Shown here in pieces: positions 19,105-27,735 of a stretch of DNA of 64,000 nucleotides; position 1 is the stretch's first letter; each line of letters opens with the position of its first letter. Origin of the DNA: Chloroflexus islandicus (GTDB taxonomy: Bacteria > Chloroflexota > Chloroflexia > Chloroflexales > Chloroflexaceae). The DNA lies in contig NZ_LWQS01000060.1 of the NCBI RefSeq assembly GCF_001650695.1, positions 62,001 to 126,000 on the forward strand. The letters run 5' to 3'. A program made the translations under genes and the position numbers. The notes below the pieces were generated by a model. The model made no database searches, was not told where the DNA came from, and saw only the letters and a list, made by a program, of their open reading frames with translations.

Positions 19105-19218
19105 CCGCAGAGGGTGCAGAGGACGCAGAGGTGTTTGATATATTACGGCAGGTTGACTTCCCCGCGCCGAATACGTTTATTTCCCTCCGCGTCCACTGCG
19201 ACCTCTGCGGTAAATATG
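19105..19218. repeat. Inverted pair of TTTACCGCAGAGG elements
   Basis: TTTACCGCAGAGGGTGCAGAGGACGCAGAGG near 19101-19131 has an inverted partner, CGCGTCCACTGCGACCTCTGCGGTAAA, near 19187-19214, so the gnd-zwf gap could fold into a long hairpin. The same element (TTTTTACCGCAGAGGGCGCAG) occurs four times at 49880-50700. Confidence 0.75.
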
Positions 19219-19221
19219 GCT

Positions 19222-20124
19222 TTATTCCGCCTTCTTGACCGCGTGGCCGCCGAACTGCTGGCGCAGCGCGGCCAACACCTTGGCGCTGAAACTGTCCTCC
19301 TGCCGCGAGCGGAAGCGCATCTGCAACGAGAGGGTAATGATTGGCGCCGGCACATCGAGATCAATGCTCTCTTGCACCGTCCACCGTCCCTCGCCGCTGT
19401 CTTCGACATAGCCGCGGATGCTGCTCAGATCGGCATCGGCGCTGAACGCGCGCTCGGCCAATTCCAATAACCACGAGCGCACCACGCTGCCTTGATTCCA
19501 GAGGTGGCTGATCTTGGCTAGATCAAAATCGTAGCGCGACTGGCGCAAAATCTCGAAGCCTTCGGCATACGCCTGCATCATGCCATACTCGATGCCGTTA
19601 TGGATCATCTTGACGAAATGGCCGGCTCCATGCGGCCCGCACAGCAGATAGCCATCCGGCGGGGCCAGCGTCTGCAAGAGCGGTTCAACGTAGCGGAACG
19701 ACTCCTCATCGCCGCCGACCATCATACAGTAGCCGACCTGCAAGCCCCAAATCCCGCCGCTGACGCCAATATCGAGAAACCGCAAGCCATGCGCCGCCAA
19801 CTGCTCGGCGTGGGCAATGCTCGCCTTATAATTATTGTTGGCGCCATCGATCACAATATCACCCGGCGCGAGCAGCGGCGTCAGCGCGGCCAGATGCTCG
19901 TCGGTGGCAGCACCCGCCGGCAACATCAACCAGACCACGCGCGGCGGGGTCAGCATCGCCACCAGATCGGCCAATTCCTCCGCCGCGATCAGATCGTGCT
20001 CAGCCGCCAATTCACGCGCTTTGGCGACCGTGCGGTTATAGACAATCACCCGGTGACCGCCGCGGCGCAAGCGAATCGCCATATTCGCGCCCATCCGGCC
20101 CAGACCGATTAGTCCTACTTCCAT
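19222..20124 (-). CDS. gnd: 6-phosphogluconate dehydrogenase (decarboxylating), short type
   Basis: A 300-residue enzyme of the short, GntZ/YqeC-like 6-phosphogluconate dehydrogenase group. It has the N-terminal Rossmann motif GLIGLGRMGANMA, the Asn-rich DGANNNYKAS loop, VSGGIWGL at the substrate site and the catalytic helix GHFVKMIHNGIEYGMMQAYA. It converts 6-phosphogluconate to ribulose-5-phosphate and CO2. Short members are often NAD-preferring; the cofactor cannot be decided here. Two adjacent ATGs exist; the second (20124) is preferred because it is six bases from AGGAG. It precedes zwf with a 143-base repeat-filled gap. Confidence 0.9.
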   Translation of the reverse strand: MEVGLIGLGRMGANMAIRLRRGGHRVIVYNRTVAKARELAAEHDLIAAEELADLVAMLTPPRVVWLMLPAGAATDEHLAALTPLLAPGDIVIDGANNNYKASIAHAEQLAAHGLRFLDIGVSGGIWGLQVGYCMMVGGDEESFRYVEPLLQTLAPPDGYLLCGPHGAGHFVKMIHNGIEYGMMQAYAEGFEILRQSRYDFDLAKISHLWNQGSVVRSWLLELAERAFSADADLSSIRGYVEDSGEGRWTVQESIDLDVPAPIITLSLQMRFRSRQEDSFSAKVLAALRQQFGGHAVKKAE

Positions 20125-20322
20125 CATTCGCTCCTCAAGCTAACTATTGCGAATGCAATTGATCATCCTTGCCTAAGCATTATACTCCGGTCTGATGCCG
20201 GCGCGAGTGCAATGCGGTATGCTAATTGGCGTTACGCAGAGTGATGGCGCTCGCGGATACCAACATCTGGCCCGGCAACGTCTCTACCATCAATAATGAT
20301 CCCATTATTTCGGAGTGTAGGT

Positions 20323-21756
20323 ATGTCAAATCCCTCCAACAACCAACCGCCTCGCCCACCGTACACCGGCGAGACGCTGGTGATGCGAAGAGTAGAGCAC
20401 AAAAGCGCTCGCCAAGGCCCGCCATCGCCACCGCAAGCTACACCGCCACGTCGCGCCATACCTAAGCGGCGCTGGCCACTGGGTTGGATTGCGCTGGGGA
20501 TAGTGGCCATCGTTGCGCTGGCGCTGGGGTTTGGTTACTGGCAGATCCACCGGCTGGCGCAGCGGATCGTGGTTGCCGATCCGCGCGGGCCGGTCATCAC
20601 CTCGCCATTGTTGGGAGCGAATATTTTGGTGGTTGGGGTTGACATCCGGCGTGACCGTCCCGAAGAGGGGATACGCAGCGACACGTTGATGCTGGTGCGG
20701 CTCGATGGTATGGGAGGCTGGGCCAACCTGCTTTCGATCCCGCGTGATACACAGGTTGATCTGCCCAACCGCGGCCCCAGCAAGATCAACGCCGCCTATG
20801 CTTACGGCTATTACCACGCGACCGAACTCTACGGCGACGGTATTAGCCCGGAACAGGGAGGGATGGCGTTCGCCGCTGACACAGTCAGCCAGTTTCTCAA
20901 CTTCGAGCAACGCGGCATGCGGGTCGATTACATGGTGCAGATCGACTTCGACGGCTTCGCTGCCTTGATTGACGCCCTTGGCGGGATTACAATCGACGTG
21001 CCGCGCCGGATCGTCGATGACGCCTACCCCACCCCAGACTACGGCGTCATGCGAGTCGTCTTTGAACCCGGCCCGCAACGGATGGATGGCGCGCGCGCCT
21101 TGATCTACGCCCGCACGCGCCACGCTGACAACGACTTTGGCCGCACCGAACGGCAGCAGCAGGTTGTACAAGCGATCGTGAATGAGATCCAGCAGCACAA
21201 CTGGTTTGAGCGGATGCTGCTGTTGCCGCGCCTGCTCGATGCCGTGACCCAAACTGGCGATACGCCGGCCATTCTGACCACCCTGCCGCTTGCCAACTTC
21301 GACACCCTGCTGGCCATGGGCCGGCTAGCCGCCAACCTTGATCCGGCGCTGATCGGGCGCTACCGGATCGAGCCGGGCACGGTAGCTGTGCGAGAAAACG
21401 ACACCAACCTGATCTGGGATGCCAGCGACGTGGCAGCGCTGGTCAATCGCTGGCTGACGCCGCCGGGAGAGGCGAGCGAACAAGCGCGGGTGCAGGTGCT
21501 CAATGGGGCCGGCGTGGTCGGGTTAGCGCGCCGCACCAGTGAAGAACTGAGCGCCAACGGCTTTACGGTGCTCGCCCCTGCTGACGCGCCGCCGGGAGAC
21601 TACCCGCGTACGGTGGTGTATCAAGCCGGCAACGCCCCCTTCACCGCCCGCCGGCTGGCCCAACTGCTCGGCGCTGAGGTGGTCGTTGGCAAACCGGCAG
21701 AAGTGTATAGCGAGGCAGAAATTGTGGTGATCTTGGGCCGCGATCGCACGCCGTAA
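20323..21756 (+). CDS. LytR-CpsA-Psr (LCP) family glycopolymer transferase
   Basis: A 477-residue membrane-anchored protein. A proline-rich cytoplasmic N-terminus (about 1-50) precedes one membrane segment (about 52-72). The LCP domain contains SDTLMLVRLD, LLSIPRDTQVDLP, KINAAYAYG and RTRHADNDFGRTERQQQVV, which bear the conserved Arg/Asp residues for polyprenyl-pyrophosphate binding. A C-terminal LytR_C domain begins near ARVQVLNGAGVVGLARR. LCP enzymes attach glycopolymers to the cell wall or other carriers; the acceptor here is unknown. The ATG at 20323 is chosen because GGAG lies seven bases before it; an ATG nine codons upstream lacks this. It is convergent with pucR. Confidence 0.9.
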   Translation: MSNPSNNQPPRPPYTGETLVMRRVEHKSARQGPPSPPQATPPRRAIPKRRWPLGWIALGIVAIVALALGFGYWQIHRLAQRIVVADPRGPVITSPLLGANILVVGVDIRRDRPEEGIRSDTLMLVRLDGMGGWANLLSIPRDTQVDLPNRGPSKINAAYAYGYYHATELYGDGISPEQGGMAFAADTVSQFLNFEQRGMRVDYMVQIDFDGFAALIDALGGITIDVPRRIVDDAYPTPDYGVMRVVFEPGPQRMDGARALIYARTRHADNDFGRTERQQQVVQAIVNEIQQHNWFERMLLLPRLLDAVTQTGDTPAILTTLPLANFDTLLAMGRLAANLDPALIGRYRIEPGTVAVRENDTNLIWDASDVAALVNRWLTPPGEASEQARVQVLNGAGVVGLARRTSEELSANGFTVLAPADAPPGDYPRTVVYQAGNAPFTARRLAQLLGAEVVVGKPAEVYSEAEIVVILGRDRTP

Positions 21757-21831
21757 AGGAGGGGAGTGGGGAATAGGGAGGAGGGCAGGTAGCATCCTGA
21801 CGCGCTGACCCCGATCCTTACTCCCTTTTGT

Positions 21832-23388
21832 TCAACCCTCTTCCAAGGTCGAGAGAATGCGGTGCGCGCGCACGGCTAGCCAGAGCGCAAAATGTTCCTC
21901 GGCGTTGTCGAGATCCATCCCGCTAATCTCTTTGATGCGCTCGATGCGGTAGAGCAACGTATTGCGGTGAACGTGCAACGCCTCGGAAGTAGCGCGCAGA
22001 TTACCGAGGTTGTTGAAATAGGCTTCGAGCGTCTTGATCAAGTCGGCGTGCTGGCGTTTATCATACTCGGCGAGACTAGCGAGCGTCTCGCGGTAGAACG
22101 ACCACAGCTCCGGCGTCTCGCGCAAGCGGATGAGCAAACGATAGACGCCTAAATCGCCGAACGCGAGCACGCGATCGTTCCCAAAAATCTGGCGGCCAAG
22201 GCTGAGAGCCTGTTCGGCTTCTTCGAGTGTGCGCCGCCATTCCGAGAGATGCGCTGCCGGCATGCCAACAGCCAGCACGACATTCGGATGATCGAGCAAC
22301 AGGCGTTCGCGCAACTGCTCGGCCACCTCGCGCGCCCGGCTGACGGTCGGCAAGGGCAACATACAGAGCACATTGCTCTCGCGCCGCGAGATAGGCGCAT
22401 TGATATTCAGCCGTTTCAGCTCATTCTGAATATTCGCCGCCGCCCGGCCCAACGTCGCCGCGCTGGCATCATCGATATGCACCAGCACTGCCGTATGGGG
22501 CGCCGTAAGGGTATAGCCCAATTCTTGGCCACGCTGGATCGCTGCGGCCATATCGGCTGGCGGCCCGGCCAGAATACTGGCAATAAAATCGCCGCGCAAC
22601 CGCTCTTCGGCAGCCTGCACCGCCTGTTCTTTGGCCAACTCGAGCGCCAACGCCAAGGCGCCACGCTGCACTGCCGTGCGATCCCACGGATCAAGCGCTG
22701 TACCAGCAATCGCGACGTAGCCAGTTGGCACACTGCTATTGCCAATCGGCTCGACCCAGATTTGCTGGTTGAGCAAACTTGTCTCGCCGCGACCAGAGGG
22801 CCGCAGCGCCTGCAAGGCCAGCCGCGCCTGCCCGCGCCCACGCTGCGCCCGGATCACGCCATTCGGCGCATAACAAGCCACACTCTGGCCGGTACGCTCG
22901 TGCAAAATATCAAGCAAGCCGCCAATCCCGCCGCCTTGCAATGAACGTTGGGTCAGCAAATCGTAGAGCTGGGCGGCCCGCCGCTCGAATTGAGCTTCGT
23001 AATCGGTAATCAGGCGCGTGATCTCACGCTCGACCTCGCGCAGATCGATCCCATCGGGCAGATGCAGCAACGGCAGCCGGGCCTCTTCCGCCGCTTGCTG
23101 ATCTTCGGGTGTGATCACGCCCAATGCAGCGACACCGGCAATCGGCACCGGCGCCTGCGCCAAGCGGCGCACCAACACCGCTAACGTTAACCGCGAATCG
23201 AGCGCGCGCGCCGCTTCAACCGATAGCAAGGCGAGTTCACCACCGCGAAGTTCGGCAAAGGCCGGCAACGTAGCGCGGAGGGTGGCAATCCAACTGACCT
23301 GACGCCCCAAGCCGGCAGCGCCAGCGACGACCGCAGTGCCCTCCGGCAACGCTAGTCGCACAACATCGCGAACGGTGATGGTTACCAT
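21832..23388 (-). CDS. PucR family transcriptional regulator
   Basis: A 518-residue regulator. The N-terminal PucR domain opens with VTIRDVVRLALPEGTAVVAGAAGL. The central part (about 150-400) includes a GAF/GGDEF-like region with LAVGMPAAHLSEWRRTLEEAEQAL. The C-terminal helix-turn-helix, about 455-510, reads LGNLRATSEALHVHRNTLLYRI, the PucR C-terminal signature. Characterised PucR proteins control purine catabolism, but members regulate many pathways, and no purine-degradation gene lies next to it. It is transcribed away from the MarR gene; the minus-strand -10 TATAAT is at 23428-23433. Confidence 0.9.
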   Translation of the reverse strand: MVTITVRDVVRLALPEGTAVVAGAAGLGRQVSWIATLRATLPAFAELRGGELALLSVEAARALDSRLTLAVLVRRLAQAPVPIAGVAALGVITPEDQQAAEEARLPLLHLPDGIDLREVEREITRLITDYEAQFERRAAQLYDLLTQRSLQGGGIGGLLDILHERTGQSVACYAPNGVIRAQRGRGQARLALQALRPSGRGETSLLNQQIWVEPIGNSSVPTGYVAIAGTALDPWDRTAVQRGALALALELAKEQAVQAAEERLRGDFIASILAGPPADMAAAIQRGQELGYTLTAPHTAVLVHIDDASAATLGRAAANIQNELKRLNINAPISRRESNVLCMLPLPTVSRAREVAEQLRERLLLDHPNVVLAVGMPAAHLSEWRRTLEEAEQALSLGRQIFGNDRVLAFGDLGVYRLLIRLRETPELWSFYRETLASLAEYDKRQHADLIKTLEAYFNNLGNLRATSEALHVHRNTLLYRIERIKEISGMDLDNAEEHFALWLAVRAHRILSTLEEG

Positions 23389-23466
23389 ACTAATGCATCA
23401 CAAATCGTTATCACCGAAGTTGACCGTATTATACATTGTTCTGATGATCAACGTCACACGCCCCTC

Positions 23467-23496
23467 TTGACAACCACTTGTCACATCTGCTATAAT
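23467..23496 (+). promoter_or_regulatory. MarR gene promoter with overlapping operator
   Basis: TTGACA (23467-23472) and TATAAT (23491-23496) are separated by 18 bases, a near-consensus housekeeping promoter. TGACAA-CCAC-TTGTCA at 23468-23483 is a perfect six-base inverted repeat over the -35. Further TTGT...ACAA half-sites lie downstream at about 23512-23523 and 23529-23538. The arrangement suggests repression by a dimeric regulator, most simply autoregulation by the MarR product. Confidence 0.7.
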
Positions 23497-23550
23497 CCCA
23501 CTCACAATTATTGTTTATACAACTATTTTGTTGACAACGAAGTTATCCGA

Positions 23551-24027
23551 ATGCCTATGACGCCATCCGGCACCGAGCAGCACCGTATGATCCAAGAAGT
23601 TTATGTCTTGCTGGATGATGGCGATCGCCGTGTCCTGCGCCAATTCCAGCTCAACCCTACCCAGTACGCGGCGCTGCTGTTGCTGGCTGAACACCACGGT
23701 GTGCGGCTGTCGGATCTGAGCGTCCATCTGTTGATTGACAAGAGCAGCACGACCCGCCTGATTGACCGCCTTAGCTCGCTCGGTTTGGTTGAGCGCATCG
23801 CTGATCCGAGTGACCGGCGCGTGCAACGGATCGGGTTGACAGCGCATGGCCGCGCCCACTTGGCCAAGGTGCGCGCTGCGCATAGCGAATCACTCGCGCG
23901 CCGGTGGGCGGTGCTTGATGGGGCTGAGCGCGAGTTGCTCACTCGCTTGCTACTCAAGCTCCGGCGCGAATTGACGATCATACAACATGGGAGTGAAGGA
24001 GGTGCGATATCGAGCGATAGCGATTGA
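23551..24027 (+). CDS. MarR family transcriptional regulator
   Basis: A 158-residue winged-helix protein. The DNA-binding core is LRQFQLNPTQYAALLLLAEH, then RLSDLSVHLLIDKSSTTRLIDRL (recognition helix) and the wing SDRRVQRIGLTAHG, the MarR signature. The start at 23551 is used because an upstream reading would begin inside the promoter TTGACA. It sits directly before the maltose-type importer genes with an 81-base gap and may control them as well as itself. Its ligand is unknown. Confidence 0.9.
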   Translation: MPMTPSGTEQHRMIQEVYVLLDDGDRRVLRQFQLNPTQYAALLLLAEHHGVRLSDLSVHLLIDKSSTTRLIDRLSSLGLVERIADPSDRRVQRIGLTAHGRAHLAKVRAAHSESLARRWAVLDGAERELLTRLLLKLRRELTIIQHGSEGGAISSDSD

Positions 24028-24108
24028 TTGGCCCATCTCATCACCATCGTTTCGACGGTATAGTTCCTGATTATTTGGGCATTGTTGCCCCAGCCAAAGG
24101 AGAAACGT

Positions 24109-25347
24109 GTGAAGCGCCTGTCGTTTGCACTGTTCGCGCTGCTAACCCTGTTCGCCACTCTCCTCGCCGCTTGCGGCCAACCCGCTCCCGCTGCCCAACC
24201 CACGACTGCTCCCGCTCAAGCCACGACTGCGCCAGCCCAACCTGCCGCTGGCGGCATGGCAATTACCGGCACTGTCACGCTCTGGCATGCCTATGGCACC
24301 GGCAGCGCCGAGGAGAAGGCGATCAATATGCTGATTGATCGCGCCCGCGCCGCCTACCCGCAGGCCACCATCAATGTGCTGCAAATCCCCTTCGATCAGA
24401 TTTTTAATAAGTTCAACAACGAGGTCTCGTCGGGCGGCGGCCCCGATATGTTCATTGCGCCGAATGACAGCCTTGGTAGCCAGATCCGCGCGGGGGTGCT
24501 GGCCGATCTGAGCGAATATCAGAGCATGTTGACCGATGTCGCGCCGACCGGCGTGGCCGGTATGTCGCTCAATGGCAAGCTGTACGGCATTCCTGAGTCG
24601 TTTAAGGCGGTAGCGCTCTACTACAACAAGAGCAAGATCACCAACCCGCCGGCCACCACTGATGAGCTGCTGGCGCTGGTCAAAGAGGGCAAAACGCTGG
24701 TGCTCAACCAGAATGCCTACCACAATTTCGGCTGGTTGCAGGCGTTTGGCGGCCAACTGATGGATAGCAACGGCAAGTGCATCGCCGATCAGGCCGGCGG
24801 CCCTGAGTGGTTCGCTTACCTCAAGGCGCTGAAGGAAGTACCCACTGTCACCTTCTCGACCGATGGCGGCCAAGCTGACTCGCTGTTCAAAGACGGCAAG
24901 GCCGACATGATCATCAACGGCCCGTGGGTGCTGGGTGACTACCGCGCCGTGCTGGGTGACAACCTCGGCGTCGCGCCGATGCCGGGAGCCGTCAAGCCGG
25001 CTGGCCCGCTCACCGGCGTCGATGGTTTCTACGTCAGCATCAACAGCCAGAACGTGGCCGGCGCCGTCGCGTTGGCGATGTTCCTGACCAGCCCCGAATC
25101 GATGAAGGTCTACGTCGATGAGGCCGGCCACGTGCCGGTGAGCACCAAAGTGCAGATCAGCGATCCGCTGGTAGAGGCCTTCGCGCAGGCGTCGGCCACC
25201 GGCGTGCCGCGGCCGCAGATCCCCGAACTCGACAACTACTGGGGCCCGTTCGGCGATGCCATGACGAAGGTACTCGACGGTGGCGCTGATCCCAAGGCTG
25301 CTGTCACCGAAGCCTGCGCGCTGATGAATACCGCCAACGGCAAGTAA
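24109..25347 (+). CDS. Maltose/maltodextrin-type ABC substrate-binding lipoprotein
   Basis: A 412-residue extracytoplasmic binding protein of the maltose/maltodextrin class. The GTG start at 24109 is preceded by AAAGGAGA. The signal peptide KRLSFALFALLTLFATLLAAC ends in a lipobox (LLAAC), so the mature protein is lipid-anchored. An Ala/Pro/Thr-rich linker (about 22-50) precedes the lobes. Recognisable parts are VTLWHAYGTGSAEEKAI, GGGPDMFIAPNDSLG, KLYGIPESFKAVALYYNKS and the C-terminal lobe ADMIINGPWVLGDYR, all as in MalE relatives. With the two permeases and the glycosidase downstream it most likely delivers alpha-glucans. Exact sugar is inferred from context. Confidence 0.92.
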   Translation: MKRLSFALFALLTLFATLLAACGQPAPAAQPTTAPAQATTAPAQPAAGGMAITGTVTLWHAYGTGSAEEKAINMLIDRARAAYPQATINVLQIPFDQIFNKFNNEVSSGGGPDMFIAPNDSLGSQIRAGVLADLSEYQSMLTDVAPTGVAGMSLNGKLYGIPESFKAVALYYNKSKITNPPATTDELLALVKEGKTLVLNQNAYHNFGWLQAFGGQLMDSNGKCIADQAGGPEWFAYLKALKEVPTVTFSTDGGQADSLFKDGKADMIINGPWVLGDYRAVLGDNLGVAPMPGAVKPAGPLTGVDGFYVSINSQNVAGAVALAMFLTSPESMKVYVDEAGHVPVSTKVQISDPLVEAFAQASATGVPRPQIPELDNYWGPFGDAMTKVLDGGADPKAAVTEACALMNTANGK

Positions 25348-25360
25348 TCCGGTCAACCGC

Positions 25361-25392
25361 CTGCCAGACCCTCCCCGTTGAGGGTCTGGCAG
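25361..25392 (+). promoter_or_regulatory. Hairpin between binding-protein and permease genes
   Basis: CTGCCAGACCCTC pairs perfectly with GAGGGTCTGGCAG (13 base pairs, six-base loop) 13 bases after the binding-protein stop. There is no T-tract. Such hairpins commonly protect the upstream message or cause partial termination so that the binding protein exceeds the permeases. Confidence 0.65.
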
Positions 25393-25442
25393 TGTTATCA
25401 TACGCAACATCTGAACGTTCCAACCGCAGGGGAGGAAGCCGC

Positions 25443-26522
25443 ATGGCAACCACAAATCCAGAGCTGGCCTCGCCAACGGCGCGAGCGCCGCGCTCAGCTC
25501 TGTACGAGGGGTGGAAACAACTGCGCACCCCGATTGTCTACCTGCTGCCAGCACTGGTGATTATGATGGTCGTCACCTTTTACCCGCTGGCGTTTCAAGT
25601 CTGGATGTCGTTTACCGACTACGGCGTGATCAAAGAAGAGGGGAAACAGACGCTCAACCCCTTTGGCCCCGGCGGTACGACTCCGCCCAATTACCGGCCG
25701 GCCCAGTTTGTCGGTTTTAAAAACTATCTGGATATTATTACCAATAACCCGCAATTTGTCGCCCGTCTTGGCGGTAACTTTGACTTTTGGCGCTTGCTGG
25801 CCTTCAACCTGTGGTGGACATTCTCGAATGTTGGGTTTCACGTCGCGCTGGGCATTATTATCGCTGTCTTGCTAAACGTGGAAGGACTGTGGGGACGCAA
25901 AATCTATCGGGCTATTTATATTTTACCGATGGTGTTACCGAATATCGTGGTCGCCACGGTCTGGCGCAATATGTTCGATGACCAGTACGGTTCGATCAAT
26001 CAGTTGATTAATCTTTTCATCACGCCGTTTGGGCTCGATCCAGTCCAAATTCGCTGGTTCAACCAGATTCAAGATCCCATCCCCGGCATTGGCCTGCCGC
26101 TCAGCTATTATGCGATGCTGATTGCCAATATCTGGCTGGGTTGGCCGTTTATGACCATCGTGGCCACCGGTGCGCTGCAATCGATCCCGAAAGAGATGTA
26201 CGAGGCGGCCAGCATTGATGGCGCGACCGGTATGCAGCAGTTCTGGCGAATCACGCTGCCGCTGCTTCGTCCGGCGATGGTGCCGGCGGCGATGGTTGGT
26301 ATCGTTACCACCTTCAACCTCTTCCACGTGATCTACTTTATGAGTGGCGGCGGGCCGCTCGGCCGCACCGAGATTATGGTGACGCAGGCGTTTAAGTTGA
26401 TTAACGTCAACCAGCTCTATGGGGTTGCCGCCGCATTTTCGGTCATTATTGCGCTGGTGTTGATCCCGATCTTCTTGATTACCAACAAGATTTCGCGCGC
26501 CACGGAGAGCTACGATGTCTAG
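25443..26522 (+). CDS. ABC transporter permease, MalF type
   Basis: A 359-residue inner-membrane permease of the maltose family. A ~30-residue cytoplasmic start is followed by TM1 (IVYLLPALVIMMVVTFYPLAF), a loop of about 100 residues facing outward, and at least five more segments. The EAA loop contacting the ATPase reads EMYEAASIDGATGMQQFWRI. The ATG at 25443 follows GGGGAGGA. It overlaps the next permease gene by eight bases. No ATPase subunit is encoded in the window, so an MsmX/UgpC-like shared ATPase from elsewhere is presumably used. Confidence 0.93.
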   Translation: MATTNPELASPTARAPRSALYEGWKQLRTPIVYLLPALVIMMVVTFYPLAFQVWMSFTDYGVIKEEGKQTLNPFGPGGTTPPNYRPAQFVGFKNYLDIITNNPQFVARLGGNFDFWRLLAFNLWWTFSNVGFHVALGIIIAVLLNVEGLWGRKIYRAIYILPMVLPNIVVATVWRNMFDDQYGSINQLINLFITPFGLDPVQIRWFNQIQDPIPGIGLPLSYYAMLIANIWLGWPFMTIVATGALQSIPKEMYEAASIDGATGMQQFWRITLPLLRPAMVPAAMVGIVTTFNLFHVIYFMSGGGPLGRTEIMVTQAFKLINVNQLYGVAAAFSVIIALVLIPIFLITNKISRATESYDV

Positions 26523-27612
26523 TGTGACCGCTCAGCGCCGTTCAGGCAGCACCGCCGCCGGCCGCCGCTTGAAGTGGTGGCAGCAATTGGTGTTGCAAGC
26601 AATTTGCCTGTTCATCGCCGCGACTGTGCTCTTTCCGGTGCTCTGGATTGTGAGCATGTCGCTCGATCCGCGCAATATTTCGCGCCCCACCGAGCTGAAC
26701 CTGATTCCTCCCGGCGCGTCGCTGCAAGCCTATGTGCAGGTGCTCGACCGCCCGACCGCCAACCCGGTGACGTTCGCTGAGCTGGCGTTTAATAGCCTGC
26801 GCCTCGCCGGCGGGGTGTCGGCCTTTGCCCTCCTCATCGGCGTTAGCGCGGCGTATGCCTTTTCGCGCTTCAAGTTCCCCGGCCGGCAGTTTATGATGAT
26901 TGCGGTGCTGGCGATTACCGTCTTGCCCAGTGTGGCGACGATTGCGCCGCTCTTTGCACTGCTTAATAGCATTCGCATCAGTAGTGCGATTATGAGTATT
27001 GTGCTCATTCTCGCCGGTCTGATGCTACTCGGTCTCACGCTGTTTGCGGTAGTGCCGGCGATCCGGATTGGCTCGGCGGGGCCGGGCAACTACTTCTTCG
27101 GCGCGGTAGGGTTGGTCATTAGCCTTGGCTTGATCTACGGCGGCCTCGCCCCGGCCCGCAGCGAGGTCTTTGTGTTGCGCAATTCGCTGCTTGGGGTCGG
27201 GATTGCGATGGTGTCGGGGGCCTTGCCATTTGCGATTTGGAACCTGAAGGGCTACCTCGATACGATTCCCAAAGAGCTGGAGGAGGCGGCGATTATCGAT
27301 GGCGCATCGCCGAATCAGGTCTTCTTCCAGATTGTGTTGCCGCTGGCGACGCCGGCGCTGGCCGTCACTGGGTTTCTTGGCTTCACCGGCGGCTGGACTG
27401 AGTTCTTCCTGTCGTGGCAGTTCCTGACCGACCCCAAAGATTTTACGCTGGCGATGTCGCTCTATAACATGACTGGCCAGTACGCCGGACAAATCCCGTG
27501 GTCGCGCTTCGCTGCCTTTTCGATTTTGCTGTCGTTGCCGGTGGCGATCGTTTACCTGTTGTTGCAGCGGTATATCATCGGCGGCCTGACATTGGGCGGG
27601 GTCAAGGGATGA
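26515..27612 (+). CDS. ABC transporter permease, MalG type, with two extra membrane segments
   Basis: A 365-residue permease, longer than the usual ~280. Standard parts are TM1 (about 24-45), RLAGGVSAFALLIGVSAAYA, FMMIAVLAITVLPSVATIAP, and the EAA loop ELEEAAIIDGASPNQVFFQI near 255-275. Between the third standard segment and the EAA region there are two added hydrophobic stretches, IMSIVLILAGLMLLGLTLFA and YFFGAVGLVISLGLIYGGLA, joined by a short loop. It overlaps the MalF-type gene by eight bases and ends 123 bases before the glycosidase. Transport role is firm; the effect of the insertion is unknown. Confidence 0.92.
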   Translation: MSSVTAQRRSGSTAAGRRLKWWQQLVLQAICLFIAATVLFPVLWIVSMSLDPRNISRPTELNLIPPGASLQAYVQVLDRPTANPVTFAELAFNSLRLAGGVSAFALLIGVSAAYAFSRFKFPGRQFMMIAVLAITVLPSVATIAPLFALLNSIRISSAIMSIVLILAGLMLLGLTLFAVVPAIRIGSAGPGNYFFGAVGLVISLGLIYGGLAPARSEVFVLRNSLLGVGIAMVSGALPFAIWNLKGYLDTIPKELEEAAIIDGASPNQVFFQIVLPLATPALAVTGFLGFTGGWTEFFLSWQFLTDPKDFTLAMSLYNMTGQYAGQIPWSRFAAFSILLSLPVAIVYLLLQRYIIGGLTLGGVKG

Positions 27613-27627
27613 TATGATTGGATTGTA

Positions 27628-27700
27628 GAGCCGCACGGCTGTGCGGCTCCGCAATACCGTCCAGCGATACCACATGTAGAGCCGCACGGCTGTGCGGCTC
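27628..27700. repeat. Two identical hairpins before the glycosidase gene
   Basis: GAGCCGCAC pairs with GTGCGGCTC around a GGCT loop at 27628-27649 and again at 27679-27700, a period of 51. Both are preceded by TGTA. They lie between the MalG-type permease and the GH13 gene. There is no T-run, so they may be mRNA-processing or protective elements rather than terminators. Confidence 0.8.
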
Positions 27701-27735
27701 CCAAAATGATTGTAATCCCCAAAGGATCGTTCACC

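Noticed and set aside
24142-25554. 470-codon minus-strand frame opposite the sugar-binding protein
   Set aside because: The translation has no recognisable domain and lies wholly over the conserved lipoprotein gene; GC bias explains the absence of stops.
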